Positions 21,851 to 33,442 are shown, numbered from the stretch's first letter. The stretch: DNA of 64,000 bases from Sesamum alatum (GCA_034509735.1 JACGWO010000006.1:32481141-32545140), one strand, 5' to 3'. Notes: a model not told the origin generated them from the letters alone. Program-made: numbers and translations.

Positions 21851-22900
21851 CAATCTCAATATGAATGAATGGTTAATTGACTCTGGTTGCTCTTTTCATA
21901 TGAGTCCTTTCAAAGAGATTTTCTCAAAATTTGAATCTGGTAATTTTGCTTTTGTCTTAATGGCAAATGAAAAACGGCGTGAGATCAAGGGTCTTGGTAA
22001 CATCACTTTGTCTTTCAAAGATGGGTATAAGTTAACCCTTAAGAATGTCAATTTGTTCCTGACTTGAGTCATAATTTGATATCTTGTGCTATCCTCGAAG
22101 AGGAAGGTCTTAAGGGAAGATGGGGAAAGGGTGTAATGAAAATTTTGAAGGGATCCTTAACTGTTTTTAAGGCTGAGAGAAAACGCAATCTGTATGTTTG
22201 CAATGTTAAATATGATGCTTTTACTGCCTCTGTTATTGATGATGCTAAAACTTCTCTGTAGCACAAAAGGCTGTGTCACATTAGTTTAAAAGGTCTCGAA
22301 CTTTTTAAATCAGAAGGTGTTTCTTACTAATAAAATAGAGAAGTTAAAATTCGGTGATGAACGCATCATGGGTAAACAACATAAGGTTCAGTTCCCTATC
22401 TCATCTTACCCAAATCCCTCATCCTCATCATGCATCTTAGACTATGTTCATGCAGATGTTTGGGCTCCTTCTAATCCCCAACTCATGGAGGAATAGATAT
22501 TTCTTATCTATCTTGACAATTTTTCAAGAAAAGTTTTTGTTTTCTTAATGAAACAAAAATCTGAGGTTTTTGAAAATTTTAAGAGGTGGAAAATCTTGGT
22601 TGAAAACCAAACTGGAAAAAGATTGAAAGCTTTATGTACTGATAATGGTTTGGAATTCTGCAACCAAAAAATTTCTGATTTATGTGATGAGTGTGGTATT
22701 AAAAGGCACAAGACAAATCCTTATACAGTCCAACAAAACAGGGTTGCTGAACGAATGAATAGAACCATTTTAGAAAAGGTAAGGTGCATGCTTGTCAGTT
22801 ATGGTGTGCCAAAACTTTATGGGAAAAGCAGTTTTAACTGTTGTTCATTTAACAAACTGATCCCTTTATGTTCCTTTATGTGGAAAAATTCCTGAGACCA
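21851..22900 (+). pseudogene. Tork-type protease and integrase
   Basis: The protease motif WLIDSGCSFHMSP at ~21870 is intact and the frame stays open to 22067. The pre-integrase region (HKRLCHISLKGLELF, 22262 onward) and integrase core follow with stops and shifts: YLDNFSRKVFVFLMKQKS at ~22505, CTDNGLEFCNQK at ~22637, and RVAERMNRTILEKVRCML at ~22740. The frame breaks again at 22895. Confidence 0.85.
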
Positions 22901-24231
22901 TATGGTCAGGTAAGAAAATTGATATCTCCTGCTTACGTGTTTTTGGTTGTGCTGCATTTGTTCATCAAAGCATTGATAAACTTGAACCTAGATCTTAGAA
23001 ATGCGTTTTTATAGGATACCCTGAAGGAGTTAAAGGTTATCGACTTTGGCTTAGAAGCCAACCAGGCTTTAAAGTTCTTATCAGTAAGGATGTAGTTTTT
23101 AATGAATCAGAAATGCCTTGTCTTTCTAAACCACAAAAGGAAACCGAATCTGTCTTAAAACCAAATTTCAATCAGGTAAAGAAAAACGTACGAGAGAACC
23201 TTGATAATTCAAATTCTGATAATAACTTAGACAACTACCTGTTGGCCAGAGACAGAAACAAACGAGAACCTAGGCTCCCTTCTAAGTATAGTGATTTTCA
23301 TATCGCATTAAACACTGAATCAAGAGAACCCAGTACAGTTGAAGAGGCTTTAAAATCAAAAGATCCTGAAAATTGGATTAATGCCATGAATGAAGAAATG
23401 AAATACTTAAAGGATAATAAAACTTGAATTTTAGTACCAAAACCTAAACGCGGTTCTATCATTTGTTGCAAGTGGATTTATAAAAATCAACAAGAAGAAA
23501 CCTCTAAAAGATTTAAGGTTAGACTTGTAGCAAAAGGCTTCACCCAAAAGGAAGGAATTGACTACAGTGAAGTGTTTTCTCCTATCGTTAAATATACTAC
23601 TGTTCGCATTCTACTTGCTCTTTCTGCTCATTTTGATTGGGAACTAAAACAAATGGATATGAAAACAACATTCTTGCATGGTGACTTAGAAGAGAGTATT
23701 TATATGCAGCAACCTACTGGATTCATTGATAAAACCAAGCCAGATCATGTATGCCTTTTAAAGAAATCTTTGTATGGTTTAAAACAGTCACCTAGACAGT
23801 GGAATAAGAAATTTGATATGTTCATGCATTCTCTAGGATACACTAGGAGCAATTATGATCACTACTTATACTTTAAATATGAAGACAATACTCCTGTGTT
23901 TCTTGTTCTATATGTGGATGATATGCTTATAGCCAGTCCCAGTTTGAAACATGTTAAAAACCTTCAAAGCAATCTCTGCAAAAATTTTGACATGAAAGAT
24001 TTAGGAGATTCTAAGAGAATCCTAGGCATGACCATTGAAAGAAATAGAACGAATTCCACCATCTTCTTAAATCAAAGCTCCTATATTCTTTCTATGCTAG
24101 AAAAATTTTCCATCACAGAGTCAAAAACGTCCTCTGTTCCCTTATCTTCTCATTTTCAGCTTAGTAAGGACCAATGCCCCAAATTCGAGAAAGAAAAGGA
24201 GAAAATGAAAACTGTTCCTATTCTAACGTAA
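22901..24231 (+). pseudogene. Tork-type integrase C-terminus and reverse transcriptase
   Basis: Integrase C-terminal sequence up to ~23110 leads into a linker. RT starts with EPSTVEEALKSKDPENWINA, NEEMKYLKDNKT and a TGA at 23425-23427 where tryptophan is expected. From ~23430 the RT is open: KGFTQKEGIDYSEVFSPIV, ELKQMDMKTTFLHGD, KKSLYGLKQSPRQW, LVLYVDDMLIASP, FDMKDLGDSKRILGM. The catalytic YVDD is intact. A one-base loss near 24216 shifts the frame. Confidence 0.9.
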
Positions 24232-24875
24232 TTGGTTCAATTATGTTCCTGATGGTTTCTTCCAGACCTAATATTGCTTATGCCATCAGCTGCCTTAGCA
24301 GGTACATGTCTAATGTTGGTCCTCCTCACTGGGAGGCCCTCAAATGGTTATTAAGATATCAAAAAGGCTCAGTAAATCATGGAATCATGTTTACTGAATG
24401 TCCTGATGGGGTTAATCTTGTTGGGTATGTAGACTCTGACTATGCTAATGATAAAGACAGTCGAAAATCCACTACATCCTACATTTTCACTTTTTGTGGC
24501 TCTTGCATAACTTGGAAATCACAACTCCAACAAATTGTTGCCTTATCAACAACTGAAGCAGAATATATAGCTGCTACAGAAGAATTTAAAGAAGCTCTAT
24601 GGTTAGAAGGTCTTATTAAGGAAATTGGCTTCCTAAACCAAAAGGTCATTGTTTATTTTGATAGTCAGTCTACCATACAGCTCTGTAAAAATTCAATCTT
24701 TCATGATAGAACCAAACACATAGACGTTCGGTACCATTTCAATAAAGATATTGTTGGAAAGGAACTCATACATCTAGACAAGATTGAGTCTGAATCTAAC
24801 CCAGCTGATATGGGCACTAAATGCTTGTCTGTTGAAAAGTTTACAAATTGCCTTAAGATTTTAAATTTAAGATAA
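24216..24875 (+). pseudogene. Tork-type RNase H domain
   Basis: Open segment with NVIGSIMFLMVSSRPNIAYA, GYVDSDYANDKDSRKSTTSY, QIVALSTTEAEYIAATEEFK, YFDSQSTIQLCKN and RTKHIDVRYHFNKD, ending before the 3' LTR. The RNase H acidic residues in DSDYA, TEAEY and FDSQS are present. This is the best preserved portion of the element. Confidence 0.9.
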
Positions 24876-24994
24876 ACTGTTTTGTCACCCTCTCTTTCTG
24901 TTGTGCAGGTGCTTCGGAATAAAAGGCTATGATGATAGCCAAGATCCACCCTTGGTATCAGTTTCCCTCACGGGTCCTATTCCAAGGTTGAGTA

Positions 24995-25697
24995 TGTTGG
25001 AATGGATTGGCCCATGACCCATTTGGGTAGGCCCGGCTCACTGGCCCAAGTACCCACCACCTGGACGACTCACTACACCACTCATCGGCCCAATCTGTCA
25101 AGGCCCATCTTCCACCCTTCAATCCAGCCCATAACCCAATATGGCCCATTACCTCCATTTAAATGGCTTTGCCCTAATTCCCTCTCTTCAGATTTGTTCT
25201 TTCCCCTCTCTCATGCCGCCGATAAACTCCTTCTCTCCCATCTCTCTGAAAATGGCTCTTTGGGTTCCACCCTTTTCTCCCGCTTTTCGATGGCATCGAA
25301 ACCATGGTCCACCGCCTTCTTCCGCCTCTGTTTACTCACTACCGTATCGTTTAAAAGGGCTCTATCCTCTTTCTGTATGACATACAAGTGAGCATATTCT
25401 CTTCTCCCCTTCCCTCATCTTCTAAATCCGAAATCCTCTCTATGATAGTTGTGGTGTTGTGGTCCTTAGTGGACAAGAGCCTTTGTGGTGGTTGAGTACC
25501 CAGTGGTGGGAGCCGGCTTTATTGGTAGCCGTGAGTCCCCCTCCTCGGATCTTGGCTCCCTAAGCTTTAGATAGTATTATAGGAATTTTTGGTGTATTTT
25601 TAATATCAAGTTGTAATTTGTATTTCATTTGTAATCTCAGTCTGTAATAGTAATTAGGGTCTTTTGTGGCTTACCACTGGTGGATCTCAACTCAACA
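24995..25697 (+). repeat. 3' LTR of the Tork-type element
   Basis: 703 bp, begins TGTTGGAATGGATTGGCC and ends CTCAACTCAACA, followed by GAATC. A clear polypurine tract is not visible; the preceding bases are ccaaggttgagta. TGGTATCAG at 24954-24962 repeats part of the primer-binding site. Confidence 0.92.
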
Positions 25698-25702
25698 GAA
25701 TC
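25698..25702 (+). repeat. Target-site duplication (GAATC), right
   Basis: Matches 19845-19849. Confidence 0.9.
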
Positions 25703-28184
25703 CATCAATATAATTACATCAAATATGAACGGTAATAATTATATATTATTAATTTACAATCACGAATACCAACTATTTTATTATCTACTTAATTATACAG
25801 TATTTTTTTTATTGATTAATTCTTTATACCTCAATGTTATAGCCTGATCTAGGGAAAATAACTTCTGAAAAATGAAAATAACTCTTGTCAGCCATTTCCA
25901 AGAAAAGATAAATCTGAACCGACACGAAATTCCTACTAATGAACGTGATTGCATGCATTTACCACCAGATCTGACTACTCAATTGTCAGAAATTTAAAGC
26001 TAATAAAACAAAATCATAATTCAACAAATTATGAAAATTCGTTTGGCTATTGATGAAAGATTTATTGAATATCACTGACTTGCGTGGAGCCCATTGATGC
26101 AAGTTGTAAGACTACCCGTGAACCCTCCAGCGTATTCTTAAATTAAATGAACGGATAAATATATATGAAATTCCTCAAATTATTGACTCCATATTGCAGG
26201 CTATTCACAATTGACTTTACCCTACTATATATAGAGATTGTATTAATTATTGTTCTCTCACTTATTCTAGAATAACGTGTAGTTTCATTAAAAATGTCAT
26301 TCTAACAATAAAACGGTACGTGCAACGTGTGTAAGTATCGCTAAAAAAAATATTACTTTTAATAATAATTATTTATTATGGTTAAAAATAAAAAAGTATG
26401 ATAGATGTTAATTAATTATAGCGTGCAACGTTTATTAGTTGTTGTTTTTGCAAGTAAGACAAAATATTAGTCATAACTAGAAATCATAGCAAAAGTTTTG
26501 GTTATAATTAAAATCATGACAAATGTTTGCCAATCGTAGCTAAAACTTAATTTTTTGTTTCGATTTATTTGACTGTGGTGGATAGTATTGATTTTATCAT
26601 GATTTTTAATTCGTGGTCCGTTACAAGGTAGGAATAATTCATTTTTCTTTTTTTTTTTTTTGTAGTGTATTTAATGTGATGATATTACAAATAAAAAATT
26701 CGTATAAATTGTGAGAAATAACAATTAGGTTGATGCCACTTAATTCGAAATTATACTAATTTATCTATGTCTAATTTCGACTAATTTCAAGGTTAATTTA
26801 TTTAACAAGTACTAAAATATAGGTTAGATCATTACATTATATTCTTTTCACGGCGAGAGTAGGAATATAGCATGCATGCCAAAGAAGGCGCACACATCCA
26901 TAGCAAGCATAATATATATATATATATATATACATATATTATACATATAAACAAATCTAATTTCAATGTGTTGCTATATATTAACTTGTGAAAACATAAT
27001 TTCTTCTAGTGGTCTACTTTATCGAATTATATTTATTTCTTGCTTTCACTTTTCCCTTTGAAAACATCATAAACTACAGTGCATATACAAGCACTTCGCG
27101 ACATAGAGGCTTTTTTTTTTTTTTTTAATATTCAATTTGTTACATCATTCAATTTACATTTAAATTCAAAAGTTGATTTAGTACATCAATAAATTAAATC
27201 AACCAATACATTTAATCAAGATAAAGAAACAAACTACTATAGAAATAGATATACACTCATGTTCGTGAGACTCAAACTCACAACATTTTGATTCATGCAA
27301 CATAGAGCTCTTCCTCCTTATATTCACATCAATAGTTTTATAATTCCATTATCAATAAACCCATCTAACTTATCAAGGCTGGGGGGGCCTTGATAACTTT
27401 TCTTGAGCGGCCCATTTTTTGATCCTCAAGTTCAGTTACGTTTTTTACCCTACTTTTTGACATAAAGTTGCACATATAACTCATATTTTTTTATTGTTTA
27501 CATTAATTTTTAATTTAAATTTGAATTATTTTATTAACTTTGTATTGACTTGTATCTCTCTATAAAATTACACATTTAATAATTAAAATATTTAATTAAT
27601 ATATTAATAGAATAGTTACTAAATTATGTTTAAATTAAGAAGTTATCATACTTGTATATATAATCTTAAATTATAACAATTGAAAGATTATTTATCTTCT
27701 ATTTTTATTTAAGACTAAATTTCAATAAAATTAATAAATTATTGTGCAAAATAATTTATATCTTTTAATTGTCCAAAATCTACAGTGAATAAATTATAGG
27801 GTATTGTAGGTATATAATTGACATATAATACACAACAATTATTCTATAACACCCCACAAAAAGAATGTACAAATCATAAATTAAAATCATCATTTACTTT
27901 ATTTAACAACAATGGTACATTTATACTATTCGATATTTTAATCCCGACGAGTCGAATTCACCACTTTTTTTTCGTACAAGAAAGTAAACGCCACTTAAAG
28001 TTTTTGTCCAAATCTTATGTGTGACATATCTATCAATTCCTAATACATGTGGCAATTTAGACGAAAATGCATATGAACGTAGTAGCACGATAAAGGCAGT
28101 TTAATTACGCAGATTGATTACTCTGAAAGGAATGCAGTATCAATCAATTAATCAATGATAGCAATTACATACTGCAGTAGTATA
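25703..28184. other. AT-rich intergenic DNA with CACTA-like fragment and simple repeats
   Basis: No convincing gene. About 26450-26667 resembles the interior and right end (…gtggtcc… ending ttttgtagtg) of the CACTA-like repeats near 30067-30299 and 63233-63508. An (AT)n tract lies at about 26912-26932 and a long T-run at 27112-27126. A 10-bp-stem hairpin is at 27370-27396. Confidence 0.5.
27370..27396. repeat. Perfect hairpin, 10 bp stem with G-rich loop
   Basis: TTATCAAGGC pairs with GCCTTGATAA around a TGGGGGG loop. No associated gene or element end was recognised. Confidence 0.6.
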
Positions 28185-28387
28185 CAATACAACTTGTGGA
28201 ACATGCATGAAACAGTACTACTTCACTACAAGATAAGTTAGACAAATCCACAGACATGGAATCGAGCAAAGAACATGGCAATTTGCTCACAAGCATCCAA
28301 AACTTTGCCCAACCTATGCTAGTTTTTGCCAGCTAAAATCCTAGTGCACCCATATGTTACCATTATTTCTTTATTACATCCCTAAAA

Positions 28388-28390
28388 ATC
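28388..28390 (+). repeat. Target-site duplication (ATC), left
   Basis: ATC before the MITE, repeated at 28668-28670; the paralogous unit B has a single aaaaATCACC at this position. Confidence 0.85.
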
Positions 28391-28667
28391 CATTACAAGA
28401 AAATAACTTAATAGCAGCGAAAAAAATTTGATGTTGAAATCAACGTTGAGCTAATTAGTAAGTAAAATTCTCATTGCTAATCTATACTACTTAATATATA
28501 TTTTAAACAATTCGTTGCTAAATTCGTTAGCAAGTGAATCTCTATTGCTAAATTCATTAACGAGTAAATTTTTTACATTAAATAATGTAAATTAGTAACA
28601 CGAATTTTACTTGTTAATGAACTCGATGCTGATTTTTTTGTAGCTATTGAGAGATTTTCTTATAGTG
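28391..28667. mobile_element. CACTA-like MITE in the HyPRP gene 2 upstream region
   Basis: 277 bp with terminal inverted repeats CATTACAAGAAAA and (minus strand) CACTATAAGAAAA, continuing imperfectly for ~45 bp. A 3-bp ATC duplication and CACTA-type ends fit the CACTA superfamily. It lies directly upstream of the TATA box (28688) and 112 bp before the ATG. Unit B at ~60474 is the empty site. It has no coding capacity. Confidence 0.88.
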
Positions 28668-28687
28668 ATCACCATCTTACCTCTTAC

Positions 28688-28694
28688 TATAAAA
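28688..28694 (+). promoter_or_regulatory. TATA box of HyPRP gene 2
   Basis: TATAAAA followed by ACCCCAC, 85 bp before the ATG and 20 bp after the MITE end. Conserved in gene 3 at 60493-60499. Confidence 0.8.
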
Positions 28695-28779
28695 ACCCCA
28701 CTTCACACCACAAATCCTTACATCCTCAAAAACCCTTTTCCTGTCTTCCCCACAACCTACTAGGGTTTCCTCGACAAAA

Positions 28780-29193
28780 ATGGCTACCAAGAAACACACA
28801 TCCATAGCCCTTTTCCTAGTACTAAACCTTGTATTCTTCACTCTTTCTAGTGCATGTGGGAGTTGCCCTACTCCGAAACCAAAGCCCAAGCCAAAGCCAA
28901 ACTGTCCTCCTCCACCGGCGAGCCCTGGCAAGATCACCTGCCCTAGAGATACCCTAAAATTAGGTGTATGTGCTGATTTGCTTGGTGGGCTGATAGATCT
29001 CACCATTGGAACTCCTCCCAAAACTCCATGCTGCACTTTGATCGAAGGATTGGCCGATCTCGAGGCCGCCGTCTGCCTCTGCACCGCCATCAAAGCCAAT
29101 GTTTTGGGCATCAACCTTAACGTTCCCCTCTCTCTCAGCTTGTTGCTCAATGTTTGCTCCAAGAAGGTTCCACCAGGCTTCCAGTGTGCCTAA
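28780..29193 (+). CDS. Hybrid proline-rich protein (DC2.15-like), gene 2
   Basis: Intronless 137-residue secreted protein. Signal peptide about residues 1-25 ([11 protein letters not shown] core, SSA before cleavage); short linker with [16 protein letters not shown] (31-46); eight-cysteine domain at C54, C64, C84, C85, C99, C101, C126 and C136, spacing C-X9-C-X19-CC-X13-CXC-X24-C-X9-C, ending GFQCA. This is the HyPRP/8CM family of cell-wall-associated, lipid-transfer-like proteins (carrot DC2.15, Arabidopsis AIR1/EARLI1 relatives). The substrate is not known from sequence. It differs from gene 3 by four substitutions and one Lys-Pro unit. Confidence 0.95.
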   Translation: MATKKHTSIALFLVLNLVFFTLSSACGSCPTPKPKPKPKPNCPPPPASPGKITCPRDTLKLGVCADLLGGLIDLTIGTPPKTPCCTLIEGLADLEAAVCLCTAIKANVLGINLNVPLSLSLLLNVCSKKVPPGFQCA

Positions 29194-29300
29194 ACAACGC
29201 AAATTTTACTAGTAATTTCGTTGCCATTGATGGGATTTTTCGCTCTGAATTTCTTCAAATTTTAAATTGCTTTTGGTCAAGTTTTTGCTCCTATTTACCC

Positions 29301-29306
29301 AATAAA
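29301..29306 (+). terminator. Putative polyadenylation signal of HyPRP gene 2
   Basis: AATAAA 108 bp after the stop codon, conserved at 61084-61089 in gene 3. Confidence 0.5.
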
Positions 29307-30066
29307 GGGGGAAAAGGGTGAATGACAGAGAGAATATGTACGCTCACTGTGTATGAGTAATTTCTCGTGACTTTTTCCTTTATAGTAGTTTCCAGTTTTT
29401 GTCCTCGTTTGTCCTCTTATCTACCTTGGATCTAGAATATTTTTTCCTTCTTTATATTTGCAATGAAAATTATAAGCTTTTGGCCGTGTACGACTATTGA
29501 CAAAACAAATATTGGTCCAAGTGCCCTATGTTTTTTCGTTTTTTTCTTTTAAATAAAGCCATGGACTATTGTTTATCTCAAATAGATTGTTATAATCATC
29601 CAAATCAAATATTTTATATCTAATAAGTTACTAATAATTATAAAATTTATGTTAATCACCTATTATAAAATAAAAATACACCGATTATTAAGTAAAACAA
29701 TATCCCATTTCTATTAAGACATGGCAAAATTCGTACACTCGTGTGTTGCATATATATTTTTACTTGATTAAAGTGCTAAATTTTATTTTGTTTGACTTTA
29801 GGTGTAATTGGTACCTATTTGGGAAATCTATTCCTCATCAAGTCAAAATCAAATCAACCAAAGTGTCTATATGTATCTTAAATTGTTACGCTATATATAA
29901 TTTTGAAAAAAATAATCATTTATGAATGTTCAGCGTTTATAAGATCGTTATAGAAATTACTATGGTCTTATGATACAAAGTACAAAAATAATACATGCAT
30001 TTTAATTTGTTTTATTGAGTAAACACAGATAACATATATGCATCTAGTAGTAAAAAATATTATGGT
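29307..30066. other. 3' flank of HyPRP gene 2
   Basis: AT-rich non-coding DNA shared with unit B (for example gttctggtcctcg-like 3' UTR region, atctaccttggatctagaat). No gene recognised. Confidence 0.5.
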
Positions 30067-30299
30067 CACAAGAAAAAAATTGTGGCAAATAAAAATTAAT
30101 CATGGCCCTGCAACGGCCATTAATCATTGTTTCTGAATGTGAGGCCAAATCATTAGCTTTAGTTAAAACCATGATAAATATTTGTTGATCATAGTAAAAA
30201 TTTTGTTTTTGCATTTATTTGTTTTTAATAGTATTGCTTTACTATGTTTTTAAGTCGTGGTCATTAATAATGTAGCAAAAATTTTATTTCTCCGTAGTG
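30067..30299. mobile_element. CACTA-like MITE, unit A copy
   Basis: The left end CACAAGAAAAAAATTGTGGC and (minus strand) right end CACTACGGAGAAAT resemble CACTA-type ends, and the interior pairs aatcatggcc / gtcgtggtcatt. A homologous copy is at 63233-63508 in unit B, so it was present before the duplication. No clear 3-bp target duplication was found. Confidence 0.55.
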
Positions 30300-30883
30300 A
30301 TTAGATGTATGTGTAATTATACAAAAATAAAAAATATTATGAATTGAATATCTTTTAGTGTGGTTAATTTCTTTGTTTATTTATTCCTAAAATCTACATC
30401 CAGCTATTTTTATATTTATCTATCTGTCTTCGATCTATTCTATATTTAATAAAATACTAATAGGTTGTGATGTTTTATATTTCGTATATAATTCTTTTAT
30501 GATGTGTATTATGATCCTCTAATTATAAAATAAATTCATTACTGATTTGTATCTGCCAATAAGTAAATTTACTAACTTTTTATTAGGTATTACATCAATT
30601 ACATACTTACGAAATTAAGTGATGGAATAAAAATAAAAATAAGTAAATATTAACAATAAAACACACTACTAACATACTAAATTGGGGTTCTAATAAAAAA
30701 GCGAAACAAGTAACAGTAAAGAATTATCTGTCTATCTATCTATATTATAAATTTGAAATGTTTTGTGTTTCATAAACAAAACTAAATCGTATGAGAGAAA
30801 TTTGCAGAGAAAGTGAGATTTTATTGTACTCATAGACATGATCTACGATTCAAAATAATATTATGTAAGCACATATGTATATA
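30300..30883. other. AT-rich tail of duplication unit A
   Basis: Non-coding, aligns with 63509-63985. Ends in a TCTA tetranucleotide repeat at about 30727-30742. Confidence 0.5.
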
Positions 30884-32639
30884 TCTATACTCTATATAAA
30901 TGTGTGAATGCTCAAGTTGTTTGTTCCCCATTGTAAAAAGACAAATATACCCTCATCATATTCTGGAATTTTAACAATTTAGACTTCTAAATATTCTAAA
31001 CCTCCTCCATATAAATTTAGGATAAAAAACCTAAATCGTTAATCATGAATGAATCCAATTACACAAAATTTTAATAGCCTGCTTCTCATCGTTAATCACG
31101 AATGAGCCCAATTAAATTATCCAATTAAATTATATTTTTATAATAATAGTCAATAAATAATTAGTTTGTAATCATTTAGTGTCAATAAATTAAAAATCAA
31201 CGACATTCAAATTATAATAAAAGAAAACATATTACATACACATACATAATATAGCAAAATCAAATAATAACAATGAGACACAATAAAACCTACGAATAAA
31301 AATTGATCAATTTTATTAAAATGGAATTTCTTCTAAATGGAATAACAAATAAGTATCAATATTTAATTACAAATAAAATTATCAATCTAGTTAAATTAGA
31401 AGTGCAATTAAAAATTTAAAAAAGAGCTAACTAATTGATTTTACTTCAATATATATTAATAGGTTAAAAACACCATATCCCCCCCTCCCCCTGCACCCCC
31501 AAGATATTCACATTGAATAAGAGTATAAATAGTAATATAATAAATAATTTAATTTAAAACTTTATCTTATCAAGTAGTAAATTAACTTACATGATTGTAG
31601 GTCCTAACGAGACATATATAACTATTTTTATGCTTTAAAATGTGCATAAAAGTTGTAATATTTGGTCCCCTTGTATTATTATAAACTTAACACCCACATG
31701 GCATTTTCTTTTGAATATCCAGAGGGAAATGTGTTATGGAACCAAATTGCTACCTTTTAATATTTATTGGACCGAAAGTGAGAATCCCAAAATCAATTGA
31801 CCAAATTAAAATGGAAAGGACCTAAGTTACTGATTGAAAAATATTATTTTTCCTTATGAAAATAAGAAAAGTCAAATAGTGAGTAAACATTATTACAACA
31901 ACAATTAAAAGTATAAAATTTTAAAATAATTATATACTAACACATTAGTACAACTACATTTTCATACTAAGAAAATTAATAAATTTTTTTAATAATAAAC
32001 TTAGTACAATAAAATAATAAACAAAAATTGAGTTAATTATGTTGAAATTAGAAAAAAAAAAAAGATGATAAATCAATAAGCCAATGAGATTAATATACCT
32101 TTACAGTAATAAATTTATAAAAATAACTTAAAAGTTTAAAAAGCATGAGTAATAAAGAGAATAAAAATTGATATATGAATACAACATTATTAAATTGAAA
32201 TTGCTTATGAAAATTCAACTATTGATCAATTTATTTTATTAAATTGGAATTTCTTCTATCCAAGATAAGGAGCTTTGATTAATTCTTTTTATTTTAATAT
32301 TAATTTTTGAACATTATTATTTTATATTTTCATATTAATTGGTTTGATACATAATAATGAAATAATCATTAGTGAATATATGAAATACAAAATTTTAATT
32401 TTGGGGAATATCTTTTTATTCAATAGTACCAAGTAAATTTAGAAAGTGAATTACAAATAATAGAATTCAATAATTTCCTCATCAATTTAAATAATTATTA
32501 TCAATTTGTTTGAAAATATAATTACATAATACTACTGTTCAATGGAAAAAATATGAATAATAACATGAACTTAACATAAATAATTTATTTACTTCTAAAA
32601 ATATATTTTTACACGTGCATCGCACGTCATGCTTTCTAG
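30884..32639 (+). mobile_element. Non-autonomous Helitron, ~1.76 kb
   Basis: The 5' end A|TCTATACTCTATATAAA matches the plant Helitron 5' consensus. The 3' end has a perfect hairpin ACGTGC-ATC-GCACGT (32613-32627), an 8-base spacer and CTAG at 32636-32639, followed by T, so insertion is between A and T as Helitrons require. The interior is AT-rich, has no Rep/helicase coding, and repeats a ttggaatttcttcta segment (31325 and 32250). The 3' end is strong; the exact 5' end is less certain. Confidence 0.75.
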
Positions 32640-32939
32640 TATACATAAAATAAAAAAAAATACATTGCATAATGTATATTATTATGTAAATACACCACTC
32701 TTAATAACGATACCTTAATTAACTATTAAATAAAACAATTATATTTTCAATAAAATCTTTATTAATTTTATTTGAACTCGTGTACTATTAAATTATATAG
32801 TATTAAACAAGTGATTAAATTAATTATTAATAAATAATCGACTGTTATATGTTAATTTTGGTTAATGATATAAATTGATAAGTAGACGCTAATTGAATAA
32901 AATCAAAAGTTTTACTTAACTTTTTTACCAAAAAACAAT
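32640..32939. other. AT-rich intergenic DNA
   Basis: Nothing recognisable between the Helitron and the copia element. Confidence 0.4.
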
Positions 32940-32944
32940 TAAAT

Positions 32945-33142
32945 TATTATAAAATGATCGAATAGAAATAACAAATATCGAACATCATAAACTTTCACTA
33001 TATTGTTCATTTTCCAACAACACTGCACATCTACTATTTGTATAATTTACTAACTAGCATTGTGTTAATGACACCATTAATACTGTTACATTTATTGAAA
33101 TGAAACATAGGAATGGTCATTTATTATTCTATGTTTATAACA
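32945..33142 (-). repeat. 3' LTR of the Ale-like element
   Basis: 198 bp (minus strand TGTTATAAACATAG ... TTTTATAATA), closely similar to 37719-37914. The LTR ends in TA rather than CA. Confidence 0.88.
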
Positions 33143-33154
33143 CCCCTCCTTGAA
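33143..33154 (-). promoter_or_regulatory. Polypurine tract of the Ale-like element
   Basis: Minus strand TTCAAGGAGGGG directly before the TGTTATA start of the 3' LTR. Confidence 0.85.
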
Positions 33155-33442
33155 TGACCATTTGTGAAGAATGTGCCTCATTAAAACCTTGTCAAGGAAA
33201 AATTTATGAGATAAAAACCTTTAACTAAGGAAAAAGAGTACACCATTCTTTAGAATACTTCGAGATTCGAAAAGTTACTTCATAAGGATGCTTCTGGATC
33301 CACATTTGAATACTTCAGGAATCGAATATATCGAATTGCCTCGTTAAAACCTTGCGAAGGAAAAACCCGGTGGGAAAAAAACCTAAGCAAAGGAAAAAGA
33401 GTACAATATGTATGTGTCTCCCCCTCAAAAGTATAAGTATTC

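Larger units (their letters stand above)
19850..25697 (+). mobile_element. Complete-length Ty1/copia element, Tork-type, mutated
   Basis: 5848 bp between GAATC duplications, with LTRs at 19850-20543 and 24995-25697, a consensus primer-binding site, and gag-protease-integrase-RT-RNase H in copia order. The RT/RNase H (KSLYGLKQSPRQW, LYVDDMLIA) resembles Tnt1/Tork elements. Several in-frame stops and frameshifts make it non-autonomous now, but the high LTR similarity and precise target duplication suggest a fairly recent insertion compared with the element at 1-6215. Confidence 0.93.
28185..30760 (+). repeat. Duplication unit A containing HyPRP gene 2
   Basis: The whole stretch aligns in the same orientation with 60268-63985: upstream (gaacatgcatgaaa, caaatccacagacatggaat), gene, 3' UTR, the fold-back/CACTA-like repeat and the tail down to the TCTA repeats. 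Unit A carries the 277 bp MITE that B lacks; B carries a ~1.5 kb insertion that A lacks. Confidence 0.88.

Noticed and set aside
28677..29162. Long antisense open frame (161 codons) over HyPRP gene 2, and its counterpart over gene 3 at 60528-60926
   Set aside because: It is the mirror of a GC-structured coding region; conservation between units is explained by the sense gene. No domain or start context supports it.
30720..30745. TCTA repeat as an alternative Helitron 5' end
   Set aside because: The repeat is shared with unit B at 63956-63973, so it predates the element; 30884 fits the TC 5' end consensus better.
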